Below are positions 28,036 to 35,790 of a stretch of 64,000 nt of DNA, in pieces. The DNA comes from Aridibaculum aurantiacum (GTDB taxonomy: Bacteria; Bacteroidota; Bacteroidia; Chitinophagales; Chitinophagaceae): contig NZ_JAFEWC010000003.1 in NCBI RefSeq assembly GCF_017355875.1, forward strand, positions 625,001 through 689,000, read 5' to 3'. Below the pieces are notes generated by a model that saw only the letters and a list, made by a program, of their open reading frames with translations, did not search any database and had not been told where the DNA came from. Each line of letters opens with the position of its first letter. Position 1 is the stretch's first letter. Position numbers and translations under genes: made by a program.

Positions 28036-28312
28036 GTTTGCACATATGTTATCGGTTTAAGGCTAATACACACACAAGATTTAAAATGCGGTTCTTGTGT
28101 TTAATGGTAGGTGGTGCTGCTGATTTGCTGTAGTTATTTCCAAAGCTGTGTTTTTGGAAAAGGAAAAACAGCTTTTGTTGAACTTCCACTTCTTATACTT
28201 GGTATCTTTTTTGACGCCTTCCTAAGCTGTGCCCGTTACGCATGTAGCAGCACTGTCCAATAGCCTTGATACCAGAAGAAAGCATTCTCTTGTACAACTA
28301 AAAGTTACTTCT
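28036..28312. other. Spacer with two minor inverted repeats, no gene seen
   Basis: ACACAAGA/TCTTGTGT lie at 28072-28079 and 28093-28100. CAAAGCTG and CAGCTTTTG, with T/A tracts between them, form a second hairpin at 28141-28178. Neither is followed by a clear T run in a useful place. No promoter element was recognised. Confidence 0.4.
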
Positions 28313-28906
28313 ATGATCGGGCTTGTATTGTGTGGCGGACAGAGTAAACGCATGGGAAGAGATAAAGGTCTTTTGACCACCAGTAAGAAAGTTACGTGGG
28401 CGCAACAATGTTTCTCTGTGCTGGCCAAACTTGAAATACCTGTTGTGATTTCTGTAAATCCTGCACAGCGTACCCAGTATAAACGGATTTTCCCTTTCCA
28501 CGACCTTGTAATGGATGACCAGGAACTGAACATCCATGGACCATTATTGGGATTATTGAGTGTACACCAGAAGTATCCGACTGAAGATGTTTTTGTTTTA
28601 GCCTGTGATATGGTGGAAATGAATCCAGTGGTGCTTCAGAACCTGTATAACCTGTACCTGCATAACAAGGGTAAAATGACCTGTGTCTTCAAAAAAGATA
28701 CAGCTGCTGAACCTCTTTGTGCCATTTATACCACCAAAGACCTGAAGAAGATCAGGCAGTGGCACCGCAAGGGACAGCTGGAGAAATTTAGCATGAATTA
28801 CCTATTGGAAAAGCTGGATGTGCTTTCTATTGATGTGCCTGTAGAATGGAAGGATTACTTCAGGAACTATAATACCTTAAGTAATGTGCAAGTATATGCG
28901 CGTTAG
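28313..28906 (+). CDS. mobA: Molybdenum cofactor nucleotidyltransferase MobA-like
   Basis: The protein of 197 residues from the ATG at 28313 starts MIGLVLCGGQSKRMGRDKGLL, the exact nucleotide-binding signature of MobA-type transferases. VLACDMVEM near 95 supplies the metal-binding Asp. A longer frame adds 28 upstream residues without family character, so the internal ATG is preferred. MobA attaches GMP to molybdopterin; related enzymes attach CMP. The window encodes a molybdenum hydroxylase at 54-58 kb, whose type usually needs the cytosine form, so which nucleotide is used is open. Confidence 0.88.
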   Translation: MIGLVLCGGQSKRMGRDKGLLTTSKKVTWAQQCFSVLAKLEIPVVISVNPAQRTQYKRIFPFHDLVMDDQELNIHGPLLGLLSVHQKYPTEDVFVLACDMVEMNPVVLQNLYNLYLHNKGKMTCVFKKDTAAEPLCAIYTTKDLKKIRQWHRKGQLEKFSMNYLLEKLDVLSIDVPVEWKDYFRNYNTLSNVQVYAR

Positions 28907-28931
28907 GCGTAACTAGTGGCTTTTACTTGAA

Positions 28932-28980
28932 AAAGAAAATGCCTCTTCTAATTCTGAAAAAGAATGAGAAGAGGCATTGT
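28932..28980. terminator. Long hairpin between convergent mobA and lytic transglycosylase
   Basis: AATGCCTCTTCT (28938-28949) pairs with AGAAGAGGCATT (28967-28978), and ATTCT with AGAAT inside. The flank is T-rich mainly on the reverse strand, so it fits best as the end of the reverse gene and may serve both. Confidence 0.75.
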
Positions 28981-29031
28981 TATCTATAATCATGATCCTG
29001 CCATTGAAGTAGCAGAACCAGGTTAAAAAAT

Positions 29032-29949
29032 CTATCCTGGAAGCTTTATTTCATAAGTCTTCCCTGGCTTGGCTACCAATGTTCTGCCTCTTATCCAAGG
29101 GTTTAGTTTCTTCACCATTTTGTAGTTTGTTCCCCTGTCTGCAGCCCATTGTACCAGGTTAGAGATAGATCCATTCACAGTTACTGTCTTTGTTGGAAAC
29201 TGCCCGTACAGATCATCCTTTGAAAGTTGGAAACCTAAAGAATTCGCATTACCTAATATCTGCTTGAAAGCAAGTATCCTGAAAATGTATTTATTGGTTT
29301 CTTCAGGCAACAGCAGGTCGTAGTAGTTCATAGTGCGCTGAAAAGTAGCTGCGCCATTGTAGCCACCCATTCCACAGTTATACGATGCTGCAGCTGCAGT
29401 CCAGTTACCAAACTTGGCGTAAGCAGCTTTTAAATATTTGCATGCTGCTTCTGTACTTTTTTCAACATGGTATCTTTCATCAGTATTCTCATTCACTTCC
29501 AGGTTGTAACCCGGAGCCGTTTCTTTCATGAACTGCCAAAAACCACTGGCGCCTACACGTGATACCAGGTTCTGCAGGTTACTTTCTGCCACACATAAAT
29601 ATTTAAAATCATCCGGAACTCCGTGTGCTTTCAGTGTTGCTTCTATCTGTGGAAAATAGCGATCTGCCAGTTTCAGTATATACAGTATATGCCCTTCGTT
29701 GTAGTAGTTGTAGATCAGTTCACGATCAAAAGCCTCACGTATCTCTTGTCTTTCCAGTGGTACTTTTTCGCCAAACAGCGTCATTTGTTTAGGCACTTTT
29801 GGGGGCGTTATAGCCTTTGCAGCAGCTGCCTCTGTTTTTTCATCCTCGGGTTTTCTTTTGTCTTCACGGAATGCTAACTGGGAAATAAGGAAAATTCCGG
29901 CGATCATGCCTAATACAAAAATGATCACCTGCCTGGTGCTTGAAGTCAT
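29032..29949 (-). CDS. Membrane-anchored lytic transglycosylase (MltD/SLT-like)
   Basis: This enzyme cleaves peptidoglycan glycan strands. From the ATG at 29949 (MTSSTRQVIIFVLG) it has 305 residues: one N-terminal membrane helix (about 6-26), a charged linker, then an SLT goose-type lysozyme domain (about 100-235) with the catalytic Glu in CVAESNLQN followed by GASGFWQFM and ASYNCGMGGYNGA. The C-terminal 50 residues (VNGSISNLVQWAADRGTN, MVKKLNPWI) look like a degenerate LysM domain. A longer frame to 30006 adds 19 residues before the anchor and is less likely. Confidence 0.88.
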   Translation of the reverse strand: MTSSTRQVIIFVLGMIAGIFLISQLAFREDKRKPEDEKTEAAAAKAITPPKVPKQMTLFGEKVPLERQEIREAFDRELIYNYYNEGHILYILKLADRYFPQIEATLKAHGVPDDFKYLCVAESNLQNLVSRVGASGFWQFMKETAPGYNLEVNENTDERYHVEKSTEAACKYLKAAYAKFGNWTAAAASYNCGMGGYNGAATFQRTMNYYDLLLPEETNKYIFRILAFKQILGNANSLGFQLSKDDLYGQFPTKTVTVNGSISNLVQWAADRGTNYKMVKKLNPWIRGRTLVAKPGKTYEIKLPG

Positions 29950-30126
29950 AGATCCAATATTTAGTTTGGGAAATAATTCGCAGGTGCACAAAAACAATGC
30001 CCCCAAGTATAGTGGTTATTTAGGTCTTACAATAGCTAATGAACAATCACATTAAGACTGGGTGTAGTAATTATTCTACGTGCCGCTCCACACACCTTAA
30101 AATTCACGGATTGCTAACAACTCGTG

Positions 30127-30157
30127 TTGTTTCGTGTACCTTTTCCTGCTACATTTG
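30127..30157 (+). promoter_or_regulatory. Promoter of rpsP
   Basis: TTG (30127-30129) and TACATTTG (30150-30157) are separated by exactly 20 bp, the best full match to the Bacteroidota consensus in the window. The leader to rpsP would be about 45 bases. Confidence 0.75.
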
Positions 30158-30206
30158 CCGTCCGTAGAAAACCAATTATTTCACCGCATTTAAATTTCTA
30201 TTTAAG

Positions 30207-30680
30207 ATGCCAGTTAAAATGAGACTGCAAAGACACGGAAGCAAAAAGCGTCCTTTCTACTTTATAGTAGTTGCTGACGCCCGTGCACCAAGAGATGGTA
30301 AGTTCATCCAAAAGGTCGGAACTTACAACCCATTAACTGTACCAGCTACTATTCAGCTGGATCGTCAGAAAGCATTAGAGTGGCTACATAAAGGAGCCCA
30401 GCCTACTGATACAGTTCGCAGAATTCTCTCTTTCAAGGGAGTGCTATACCTGAAACACCTATTACGTGGTGTTAGCCTAGGATTGTTTGACCAAGCTACC
30501 GCCATGGAGAAATTCCAGGTGTGGCATGAAGAACACGAAGCACAGGTAAGAAAGCGCAGCGACGACAATCGTAAAGCCCAGAGAGCAAGAAGAAATCCGC
30601 CGGTTGTAAGACGCGTGGAAACCAGAAGTGAAGCTCCTGCTGCTGAAAGCCCTGCTGCTGAAGGCACTACAGAAGCTTAA
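30207..30680 (+). CDS. rpsP: 30S ribosomal protein S16
   Basis: S16 is a small-subunit assembly protein. The first 80 residues are typical ([26 protein letters not shown] ... IGTYNPL-like KVGTYNPL). The protein extends to 157 residues with a Bacteroidota-type tail that ends in a low-complexity Ala/Glu/Pro/Thr region. It has its own strong promoter and terminator. rimM follows 250 bp later, beyond the terminator and two heptamer arrays. Confidence 0.95.
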   Translation: MPVKMRLQRHGSKKRPFYFIVVADARAPRDGKFIQKVGTYNPLTVPATIQLDRQKALEWLHKGAQPTDTVRRILSFKGVLYLKHLLRGVSLGLFDQATAMEKFQVWHEEHEAQVRKRSDDNRKAQRARRNPPVVRRVETRSEAPAAESPAAEGTTEA

Positions 30681-30712
30681 TTTATTTTTCCAGTGGATGA
30701 ATAAAACTGTTG

Positions 30713-30742
30713 ATCCCCGACACTTGTGTTGGGGATTTTTTT
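30713..30742 (+). terminator. rpsP terminator
   Basis: ATCCCCGACAC and GTGTTGGGGAT pair (one G-T) and are followed by seven T. Confidence 0.85.
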
Positions 30743-30772
30743 GTGACCAGCATTTGATCTTTAATCAACTTC

Positions 30773-30788
30773 GTTGCGTCGCACACTT
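30773..30788 (-). repeat. Dispersed 16-mer, copy 1
   Basis: The reverse strand reads AAGTGTGCGACGCAAC, identical to 40950-40965 on the forward strand. Both copies lie in intergenic DNA. Confidence 0.55.
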
Positions 30789-30822
30789 GTGCTTTTGTTG
30801 GTTATGAGGCATGAGCCCTCAA

Positions 30823-30849
30823 CTGTCAGCTATCAGCATGAGCTGGCAG
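30823..30849 (+). repeat. Short heptamer array (CTGTCAG type)
   Basis: CTGTCAG, CTATCAG, a 6-bp CATGAG and CTGGCAG follow in tandem, within the rpsP-rimM spacer. Confidence 0.5.
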
Positions 30850-30893
30850 CAAAATCAGCAATGCGAAACATAAGCAAGTAAGTCCAAATCATA

Positions 30894-30928
30894 AACCAGG
30901 AACAAGAAACCAGGAACTAAAAACCTTC
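30894..30928 (+). repeat. Heptamer array (AACCAGG type) in the rimM leader
   Basis: AACCAGG, AACAAGA, AACCAGG, AACTAAA and AACCTTC run in perfect 7-bp phase and end three bases before the rimM ATG, so the array forms the ribosome-entry region of rimM. Confidence 0.75.
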
Positions 30929-30931
30929 TCC

Positions 30932-31447
30932 ATGAACGATTACTTCAACATAGGTAAAATTGCAGGCTCGCACGGACTAACAGGCGAAGTAGTGCTGGAG
31001 CATGCATTAGGTAAACGTAGCGATCTAAAAGGACTGCAGACTATTTTCATTGAAGAGCGAAAAGATAGCTTCATTCCTTATTTTATAGAAACAGGTAAGG
31101 TGAAGAATGAGACTGAAACCTACCTGAAATTGGAAGGTATCAATACCAAAGAATCCGCACGCCGCATCAACCAGCGCAATGTATGGTTGCTAAAAGCAGA
31201 TTTTGATAAAGTAGTTGGTAAGGCTTCAGCTATATCCATGCTTGGTTACAAAATGATCAATGATGGTGAACACATTGGAGATGTAACTGAAGTGATAGAA
31301 CAACCCATGCAGGTGCTCTGCAAGATCATCTACAAAGGCAATGAAGCACTTATTCCCATACACCAGGACACACTGCGGAAAATAGACCAAAAGAAAAAGG
31401 AAGTGCATGTGTCGCTGCCGGAGGGTTTGTTGGAGCTTTATATGTAA
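30932..31447 (+). CDS. rimM: Ribosome maturation factor RimM
   Basis: RimM assists 16S rRNA processing and 30S assembly through contact with S19. The 171-residue protein has the N-terminal RimM beta-barrel (YFNIGKIAGSHGLTGEV, residues 3-19) and a C-terminal PRC-barrel (about 95-171, including LGYKMIND and LIPIHQDTLRKID). Its usual partner trmD is missing: the next gene runs the other way. The start is preceded by a heptamer array and the stop codon overlaps another. Confidence 0.92.
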   Translation: MNDYFNIGKIAGSHGLTGEVVLEHALGKRSDLKGLQTIFIEERKDSFIPYFIETGKVKNETETYLKLEGINTKESARRINQRNVWLLKADFDKVVGKASAISMLGYKMINDGEHIGDVTEVIEQPMQVLCKIIYKGNEALIPIHQDTLRKIDQKKKEVHVSLPEGLLELYM

Positions 31448-31467
31448 GTCAAAAGTCAAAAGTCAAA
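31447..31467 (+). repeat. Heptamer array (AGTCAAA) at the rimM stop
   Basis: Three perfect AGTCAAA units start on the last base of the rimM stop codon. An inverted array of the same type lies at 31552. Confidence 0.8.
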
Positions 31468-31468
31468 A

Positions 31469-31497
31469 CAAGGAGAACTGAATTTATTCTCCTTGTT
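31469..31497 (+). terminator. Terminator of rimM
   Basis: CAAGGAGAA (31469-31477) pairs with TTCTCCTTG (31487-31495) around a 9-base loop. The following sequence is only moderately T-rich. Confidence 0.55.
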
Positions 31498-31534
31498 CTA
31501 CTTCTGAACAGTTTTAATTCTTTGAATAACTATA

Positions 31535-32134
31535 TCAGGCCACCCTGGCATCTTTTGCTTTTTGATTTTTGACTTTTGAATTCAGCGCTTTCTCTGCCTG
31601 CACAATATGGCGCTCGTTGTGTGCAACCAGGAACATGAAAACATCACCTAGTTTCAGCTTAATAAACTTCGCTATAGAAATTGCCACAGTGGCTTTATTC
31701 ATATCAATATGCTGCGCTTCTTCCAGCAATAGCAATAGCCTTTCCTGCTGGTCTATAAAATCTCCAACCACTTTCGCTGCGTCCAGGTCAGCTTTAGGCG
31801 CATGATCTTTTGGCGAAGCCATTTTCTTCATTTTGTGGGTAGGCTTCATCATGTTGGTAAAGTAGTTGCCAAGCCAGCCACTGCTAAAGCTTTTCGTTCC
31901 ATTCTGTCCTTTTGCTTTAGAAGCTTCAATGGCTTTTTCTATAGCCGGAAGATAGTAGCGGCCATAGCTGTTCAGGTGCTCCAGGCATTGTGCTGCACTC
32001 CATTTGCCCGCTGCAGGTTGTTGAAGCAATACAGCGGCCGGCATCAGTTGCCATTCGCTTATAGCTTCCTGTAAAAAGTTTTCTGTCTGTTGTTGTAGCT
32101 GCTCTATCAGCTCATTAGTTTTGTACGTTGGCAT
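31535..32134 (-). CDS. DinB-family protein
   Basis: The 199-residue protein has the DinB/YfiT four-helix pattern: an N-terminal ELIEQLQQQTENF helix, GKWSAAQCLEHLNSYGRYY near 47-62 and a C-terminal VAHNERHIVQAEKAL near 170. The conserved histidines suggest a metal site, as in bacillithiol or other thiol S-transferases, but the reaction is unknown. The C-terminal tail (about residues 186-194) is encoded by a heptamer array, so its sequence is probably not functional. Confidence 0.85.
   Translation of the reverse strand: MPTYKTNELIEQLQQQTENFLQEAISEWQLMPAAVLLQQPAAGKWSAAQCLEHLNSYGRYYLPAIEKAIEASKAKGQNGTKSFSSGWLGNYFTNMMKPTHKMKKMASPKDHAPKADLDAAKVVGDFIDQQERLLLLLEEAQHIDMNKATVAISIAKFIKLKLGDVFMFLVAHNERHIVQAEKALNSKVKNQKAKDARVA
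31552..31579 (-). repeat. Heptamer array inside the 3' end of the DinB-family gene
   Basis: CTTTTGC, TTTTTGA, TTTTTGA and CTTTTGA on the forward strand are the inverse of the AGTCAAA array at 31447. Here they are translated as part of the C-terminal tail. Confidence 0.75.
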
Positions 32135-32206
32135 TGTGTAATTATTTACAGCAAAGCTGGAAAAGTTAGAAGTAGAAAATGTTGGTGTAGAACAAGATTT
32201 TTGTGA

Positions 32207-32248
32207 AGTCAGAGGAAGTCAAAATCGAAAGTCAAAATCATAAATAAG
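32207..32248 (+). repeat. Degenerate AGTCAAA-type array
   Basis: Variants of AGTCAAA and AAATCAT occur with imperfect spacing. An inverted array lies at 32291, about 45 bp away. Confidence 0.5.
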
Positions 32249-32290
32249 TGTAGCTTGTTACATGGAAAGTGAAATGTTATAACAAGGCCA

Positions 32291-32318
32291 GCTTTTTGAT
32301 TTTTGACTTTTTACTTTT
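32291..32318 (-). repeat. Heptamer array at the 3' end of the Crp/Fnr gene
   Basis: GCTTTTT, GATTTTT, GACTTTT and TACTTTT run in 7-bp phase and end three bases before the stop codon of the reverse-strand regulator gene. Confidence 0.75.
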
Positions 32319-32321
32319 GAA

Positions 32322-32906
32322 TTATATCCTCACACTCCCCAACAGCTTACTAAAAGTAGTAGCGTCTAAGCCAAGGTAGGATGCCAAATATTTGTGCGGT
32401 ATCATTTGAAGTACATGCGGACTCCGCTTCAGTAGGATGCGGAATTTTTCTTCAGCAGAAAAACACTGCAGTTCTATCTGTCGCTGTAGGGTACCTGCCA
32501 GCGTAATAGCTACCGACTTTCTAATGAAAGTTTCAAAGTTGTGGTACTTCTTCAAAAGTTCATTTACCTGTATATAGCTGGTGCGTATAAACTCACTTTG
32601 TGTAAGTGTTTCCAGGTAGTAACGCGATGGCTGTTGCAACAGGAAACTATCAGCCACACCACTAAAAGAACCTGCATAAGTAAATACCAATGTAGCTTCT
32701 TTATCGTCCTCTTTTACATAGTAAGCACGTTGTACACCCTCTGCTACAAAGTATAGGTACTTCTCCGTATCACCAGTTGCCGTAAGTATGGTTTTTCTTT
32801 TTGCTGAAAATGGTTGCCAGATAGCAATGAAGTCATTCCACTCTTCCACATCCAGTGGATGAACTGCGTTAACAACAGCTTGTAGTTTCAGTAGTATTTC
32901 CTGCAT
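32322..32906 (-). CDS. Crp/Fnr-family transcriptional regulator
   Basis: From the ATG at 32906 (MQEILLKLQ) the protein has 194 residues. The first 120 form a cyclic-nucleotide-binding fold (KRKTILTATGDTEKYLYFVAEGVQRAYY). The C-terminal 45 hold a compact helix-turn-helix (IPHKYLASYLGLDATTFSKLLGS) that ends the protein. This short Bacteroidota type usually lacks the residues for cAMP binding, and its effector is unknown. A frame extension to 32927 adds seven residues. Confidence 0.85.
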   Translation of the reverse strand: MQEILLKLQAVVNAVHPLDVEEWNDFIAIWQPFSAKRKTILTATGDTEKYLYFVAEGVQRAYYVKEDDKEATLVFTYAGSFSGVADSFLLQQPSRYYLETLTQSEFIRTSYIQVNELLKKYHNFETFIRKSVAITLAGTLQRQIELQCFSAEEKFRILLKRSPHVLQMIPHKYLASYLGLDATTFSKLLGSVRI

Positions 32907-32950
32907 CAGGTAAAAATATAAATTCACAATAGCTTACCGCTTTCTATTTA

Positions 32951-32978
32951 TACTTTTGATTTTCATCTTTTCTTTTGA
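32951..32978 (+). repeat. Heptamer array covering the dinB start
   Basis: TACTTTT, GATTTTC, ATCTTTT and CTTTTGA are in 7-bp phase. The last unit holds the TTG that starts dinB. Confidence 0.55.
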
Positions 32979-34123
32979 CTTCCCCTCAACGCTATATCGC
33001 CCACTTCGATCTCGACAGCTTTTTTGTGTCTGTAGAGGTGCTGAATAATCCTTCACTTAAGGGTAAACCGGTATTGGTAGGGGGTCATAGCGAGAGGGGA
33101 GTAGTTGCAGCCTGTAGTTACGAGGCGCGTAAGTTTGGTATACACAGCGCTATGCCTATGAAGAAGGCGATGCAACTATGCCCGCATGCCATTATCACCA
33201 ATGTAAGCCGCGGCGACTACAGCAAGTATTCCCGAATTGTGACCGACATCATCGCTGCCAAAGCACCGTTGTTTGAAAAAGCCTCCATCGATGAATTCTA
33301 CCTTGACCTTACTGGCATGGATAAGTATTTTGATCCTTATCAATGGACAATAGACCTGCGCCAGGAGATAATTGATAAGACTCAACTCCCAATTTCTTTT
33401 GCATTAGCGCCGAATAAAATGGTAGCTAAAATTGCTACCGATGAAGCAAAACCTAATGGTTATATACATATCCTTCATGGCATGGAAGCCGACTTTCTTG
33501 CACCGCTAAAAGTGAATAAAATACCAGGTGTGGGTGAGCAAACTTACCAGGTTCTTAAGCGAATGGAGATCTACACCATTGGTGACATCCGCAAGTACTC
33601 AAAGAAAGTTTTAGAAAATGCTTTAGGTAAATACGGAGCTGAATTGTGGGATAAATCGCTGGGTATACATCACGGCGAAGTAGTGCCGTATCATGAGCCA
33701 AAATCTATTTCTACAGAAAATACTTTTGAAACGAACACTGCAGACAATTCATTTCTTCTGGCAGAACTGGTTCGGATGACAGAGAAGGTTGCTTATGAAT
33801 TACGTCAGGAACAAAAGCTAACCGGGTGCATTGCTGTAAAGATCAGGTATCCTGATTTTACCACTGTGTCTAAGCAAGCCACCATAGATTATACGCTGCG
33901 CGATGATGAGTTGATTGCTTTTGCAAAGGATCTTTTCTTTAAGCTGTATAAGGCCGGTACACCGGTGCGCTTACTGGGTGTACGTTTGTCCGATCTTACC
34001 AATCATGCAGTGCAGGCTAATCTTTTTGATGATGGCGAAAAGAAGAACGAGTTGTATAAAGCAATTGATGAAGTAAAGAATAAGTTTGGCAAAGGCGCCT
34101 TGAAGAAAGGAAGAACTGCATAA
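32975..34123 (+). CDS. dinB: DNA polymerase IV (Y family)
   Basis: Pol IV is the error-prone lesion-bypass polymerase. The 382-residue protein has HFDLDSFFVSVEVL (catalytic Asp near 12), YEARKFGIHSAMPMKKA near 50, SIDEFYLDLTG near 103 with the second catalytic acidic pair, the IPGVGEQTYQVLKRM helix-hairpin-helix near 185, and a little-finger domain. A QANLF beta-clamp motif occurs near 348, although about 35 more residues follow it. The start is TTG: a stop at 32957 closes the frame upstream and no ATG fits before the conserved motif. Confidence 0.92.
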   Translation: MTSPQRYIAHFDLDSFFVSVEVLNNPSLKGKPVLVGGHSERGVVAACSYEARKFGIHSAMPMKKAMQLCPHAIITNVSRGDYSKYSRIVTDIIAAKAPLFEKASIDEFYLDLTGMDKYFDPYQWTIDLRQEIIDKTQLPISFALAPNKMVAKIATDEAKPNGYIHILHGMEADFLAPLKVNKIPGVGEQTYQVLKRMEIYTIGDIRKYSKKVLENALGKYGAELWDKSLGIHHGEVVPYHEPKSISTENTFETNTADNSFLLAELVRMTEKVAYELRQEQKLTGCIAVKIRYPDFTTVSKQATIDYTLRDDELIAFAKDLFFKLYKAGTPVRLLGVRLSDLTNHAVQANLFDDGEKKNELYKAIDEVKNKFGKGALKKGRTA

Positions 34124-34199
34124 ACATCCTGACCTGCTATTTTACCCGCTCTTCTAATCCTAATTTGTATTAGCTTGTACACCTAATTATCTCCTCTTT

Positions 34200-35480
34200 A
34201 TGAAACGTGTTATTCTGCTGGTGTTGCTTGTAGCTTCTACACTCATTTCTGTTGCTCAGCAAACCATACTGCACTGCGGTAAGTTGATTGATGTAAACAA
34301 TAGCCGCGTCCTTAGCAATATGTCAGTAATTGTAGAAGGAAAAAAAATAGTTGATGTGCGCGAAGGATTTGTACAACCCGCTGCTGGTGGCAGGATCATA
34401 GACCTGAAGAATAGAACGGTGATGCCTGGACTAATGGATATGCATGTGCACATGGAAAGTGAAACAAGGCGTGGCGCCACTGCTGACCGTTTTACTAAAA
34501 ACCCTGCTGACGTAGCTTTCGACGCGGCACAATATGCACAGACCACATTGCTGGCAGGTTTTACAACTGTTCGTGACCTGGGCGGTAGCGGTGTAAATGT
34601 TGCGCTTCGTAATGCAGTCGCTAAAGGCACGGTAGCGGGTCCGAGAATTTTTACTGCAGGGAAATCTATAGCTACTACCGGCGGACATGCCGATCCTACA
34701 AATGGCTACCGCAAAGACCTGATGGGAAATCCTGGTCCTGCGGAAGGAGTGATCAATGGTCCAGACGAAGCCCGACAGGCTATTCGCCAACGTTATAAAG
34801 ACGGATCTGACCTGATAAAAATCACAGCGACTGCAGGTGTGCTTAGCCAGGCTAAAGATGCATCGGGTGCGCAGTTCACTGATGAAGAATTAAAAGCGAT
34901 CATTGAAACGGCAAAAGATTATGGATATAAAGTGGCGGCGCATGCACATGGTGCAGAAGGATTAAAACGCGCTGTTCGTGCCGGTGTTTCTTCTATTGAA
35001 CATGGAACTTTCATGGATGACGAGGCTATAGCACTAATGAAAAAGCATGGTACGTATTACGTGCCTACCATCATTGCAGGTCGCTCTACAGCTGACTCTG
35101 CTAAGATACCCGGGTACTATTCGGAAATAGTTACTCCCAAAGCACTGGAGGTTGGTCCAAAGATCCAGAACACATTTACAAGAGCCTATAAAGCCGGCGT
35201 GAAGATAGCTTTCGGTACAGATGCCGGTGTGTTTATGCATGGCAAAAACTGGAGAGAATTTGCTTACATGGTAGAGGGCGGAATGCCTGCCATGGAAGCC
35301 ATTCGTTGTGCTACTGTTCATGCAGCTGATCTCCTAGGGACTACGGCTACACTAGGCTCTATTGAAAAGGGAAAATTTGCAGACATCATTGCTGTAGAGG
35401 GCGATCCAATAACCAACATCAATGCCATGGAAAATGTAAGGTTTGTTATGAAAGACGGCAGGGTCTTCAGGCAGAACTAA
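34200..35480 (+). CDS. Secreted amidohydrolase-family protein
   Basis: This 426-residue protein has a Sec signal peptide (residues 1-20, ending SVAQQ). The TIM-barrel metal sites are clear: HVHME near 80, the ITATAG region near 205, AHAHGAEG near 245, EHGTF near 267 and the catalytic Asp in FGTDAGVF near 342. This is the imidazolonepropionase/Xaa-Pro-dipeptidase-like branch that Bacteroidota export to the periplasm. The substrate is unknown; hydrolysis of a cyclic or peptide amide is the general expectation. Confidence 0.9.
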   Translation: MKRVILLVLLVASTLISVAQQTILHCGKLIDVNNSRVLSNMSVIVEGKKIVDVREGFVQPAAGGRIIDLKNRTVMPGLMDMHVHMESETRRGATADRFTKNPADVAFDAAQYAQTTLLAGFTTVRDLGGSGVNVALRNAVAKGTVAGPRIFTAGKSIATTGGHADPTNGYRKDLMGNPGPAEGVINGPDEARQAIRQRYKDGSDLIKITATAGVLSQAKDASGAQFTDEELKAIIETAKDYGYKVAAHAHGAEGLKRAVRAGVSSIEHGTFMDDEAIALMKKHGTYYVPTIIAGRSTADSAKIPGYYSEIVTPKALEVGPKIQNTFTRAYKAGVKIAFGTDAGVFMHGKNWREFAYMVEGGMPAMEAIRCATVHAADLLGTTATLGSIEKGKFADIIAVEGDPITNINAMENVRFVMKDGRVFRQN

Positions 35481-35724
35481 TGCATTTGATGCGCATTATG
35501 TTAGAATGTCGTCCCTACGAAGGAGGGATCTGCCACCATTATATTTTGCTACAACCTCTATACTTTATGGGATGCATCGTCCCGCGGCATGACAAGCTCA
35601 ATTGATAGAAATAGGGTTGATTGCAAACTAAAGTCCTTAGTTTTTTAACTAATTCACCAGGCATAAATTTTAGCTGGTTGTGAGCCATCCTGTATTTTGG
35701 CAGGGTATTAGTCTACCAAATTGG
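35481..35724. other. Gene-free spacer with a REP-like segment
   Basis: Two GTCGTCCC/CATCGTCCC segments (near 35509 and 35578) with GAAGGAGGGAT and GGCATGAC nearby resemble the GTCATCCC-type intergenic repeats common in this group. No ORF seems real. Confidence 0.4.
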
Positions 35725-35732
35725 TATATTTG
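35725..35732 (+). promoter_or_regulatory. -7 element for the peroxiredoxin
   Basis: TATATTTG is an exact TAnnTTTG match, 58 bp before the ATG at 35791. A TTG lies 25 bp upstream, slightly far. Confidence 0.5.
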
Positions 35733-35790
35733 TTTCCCTTCAACGATTGCTGCCTGCCTGATCATTTTTTTATTTTTAAAAAAGTCAAAC

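Noticed and set aside
30743-30893. Small RNA gene between rpsP and rimM
   Set aside because: No promoter or terminator beyond that of rpsP could be placed; the spacer is repeat-rich.
35680-35790. 37-residue hydrophobic extension of the peroxiredoxin
   Set aside because: It spans an exact -7 element and the homologous start is the ATG at 35791; the frame is open by chance.
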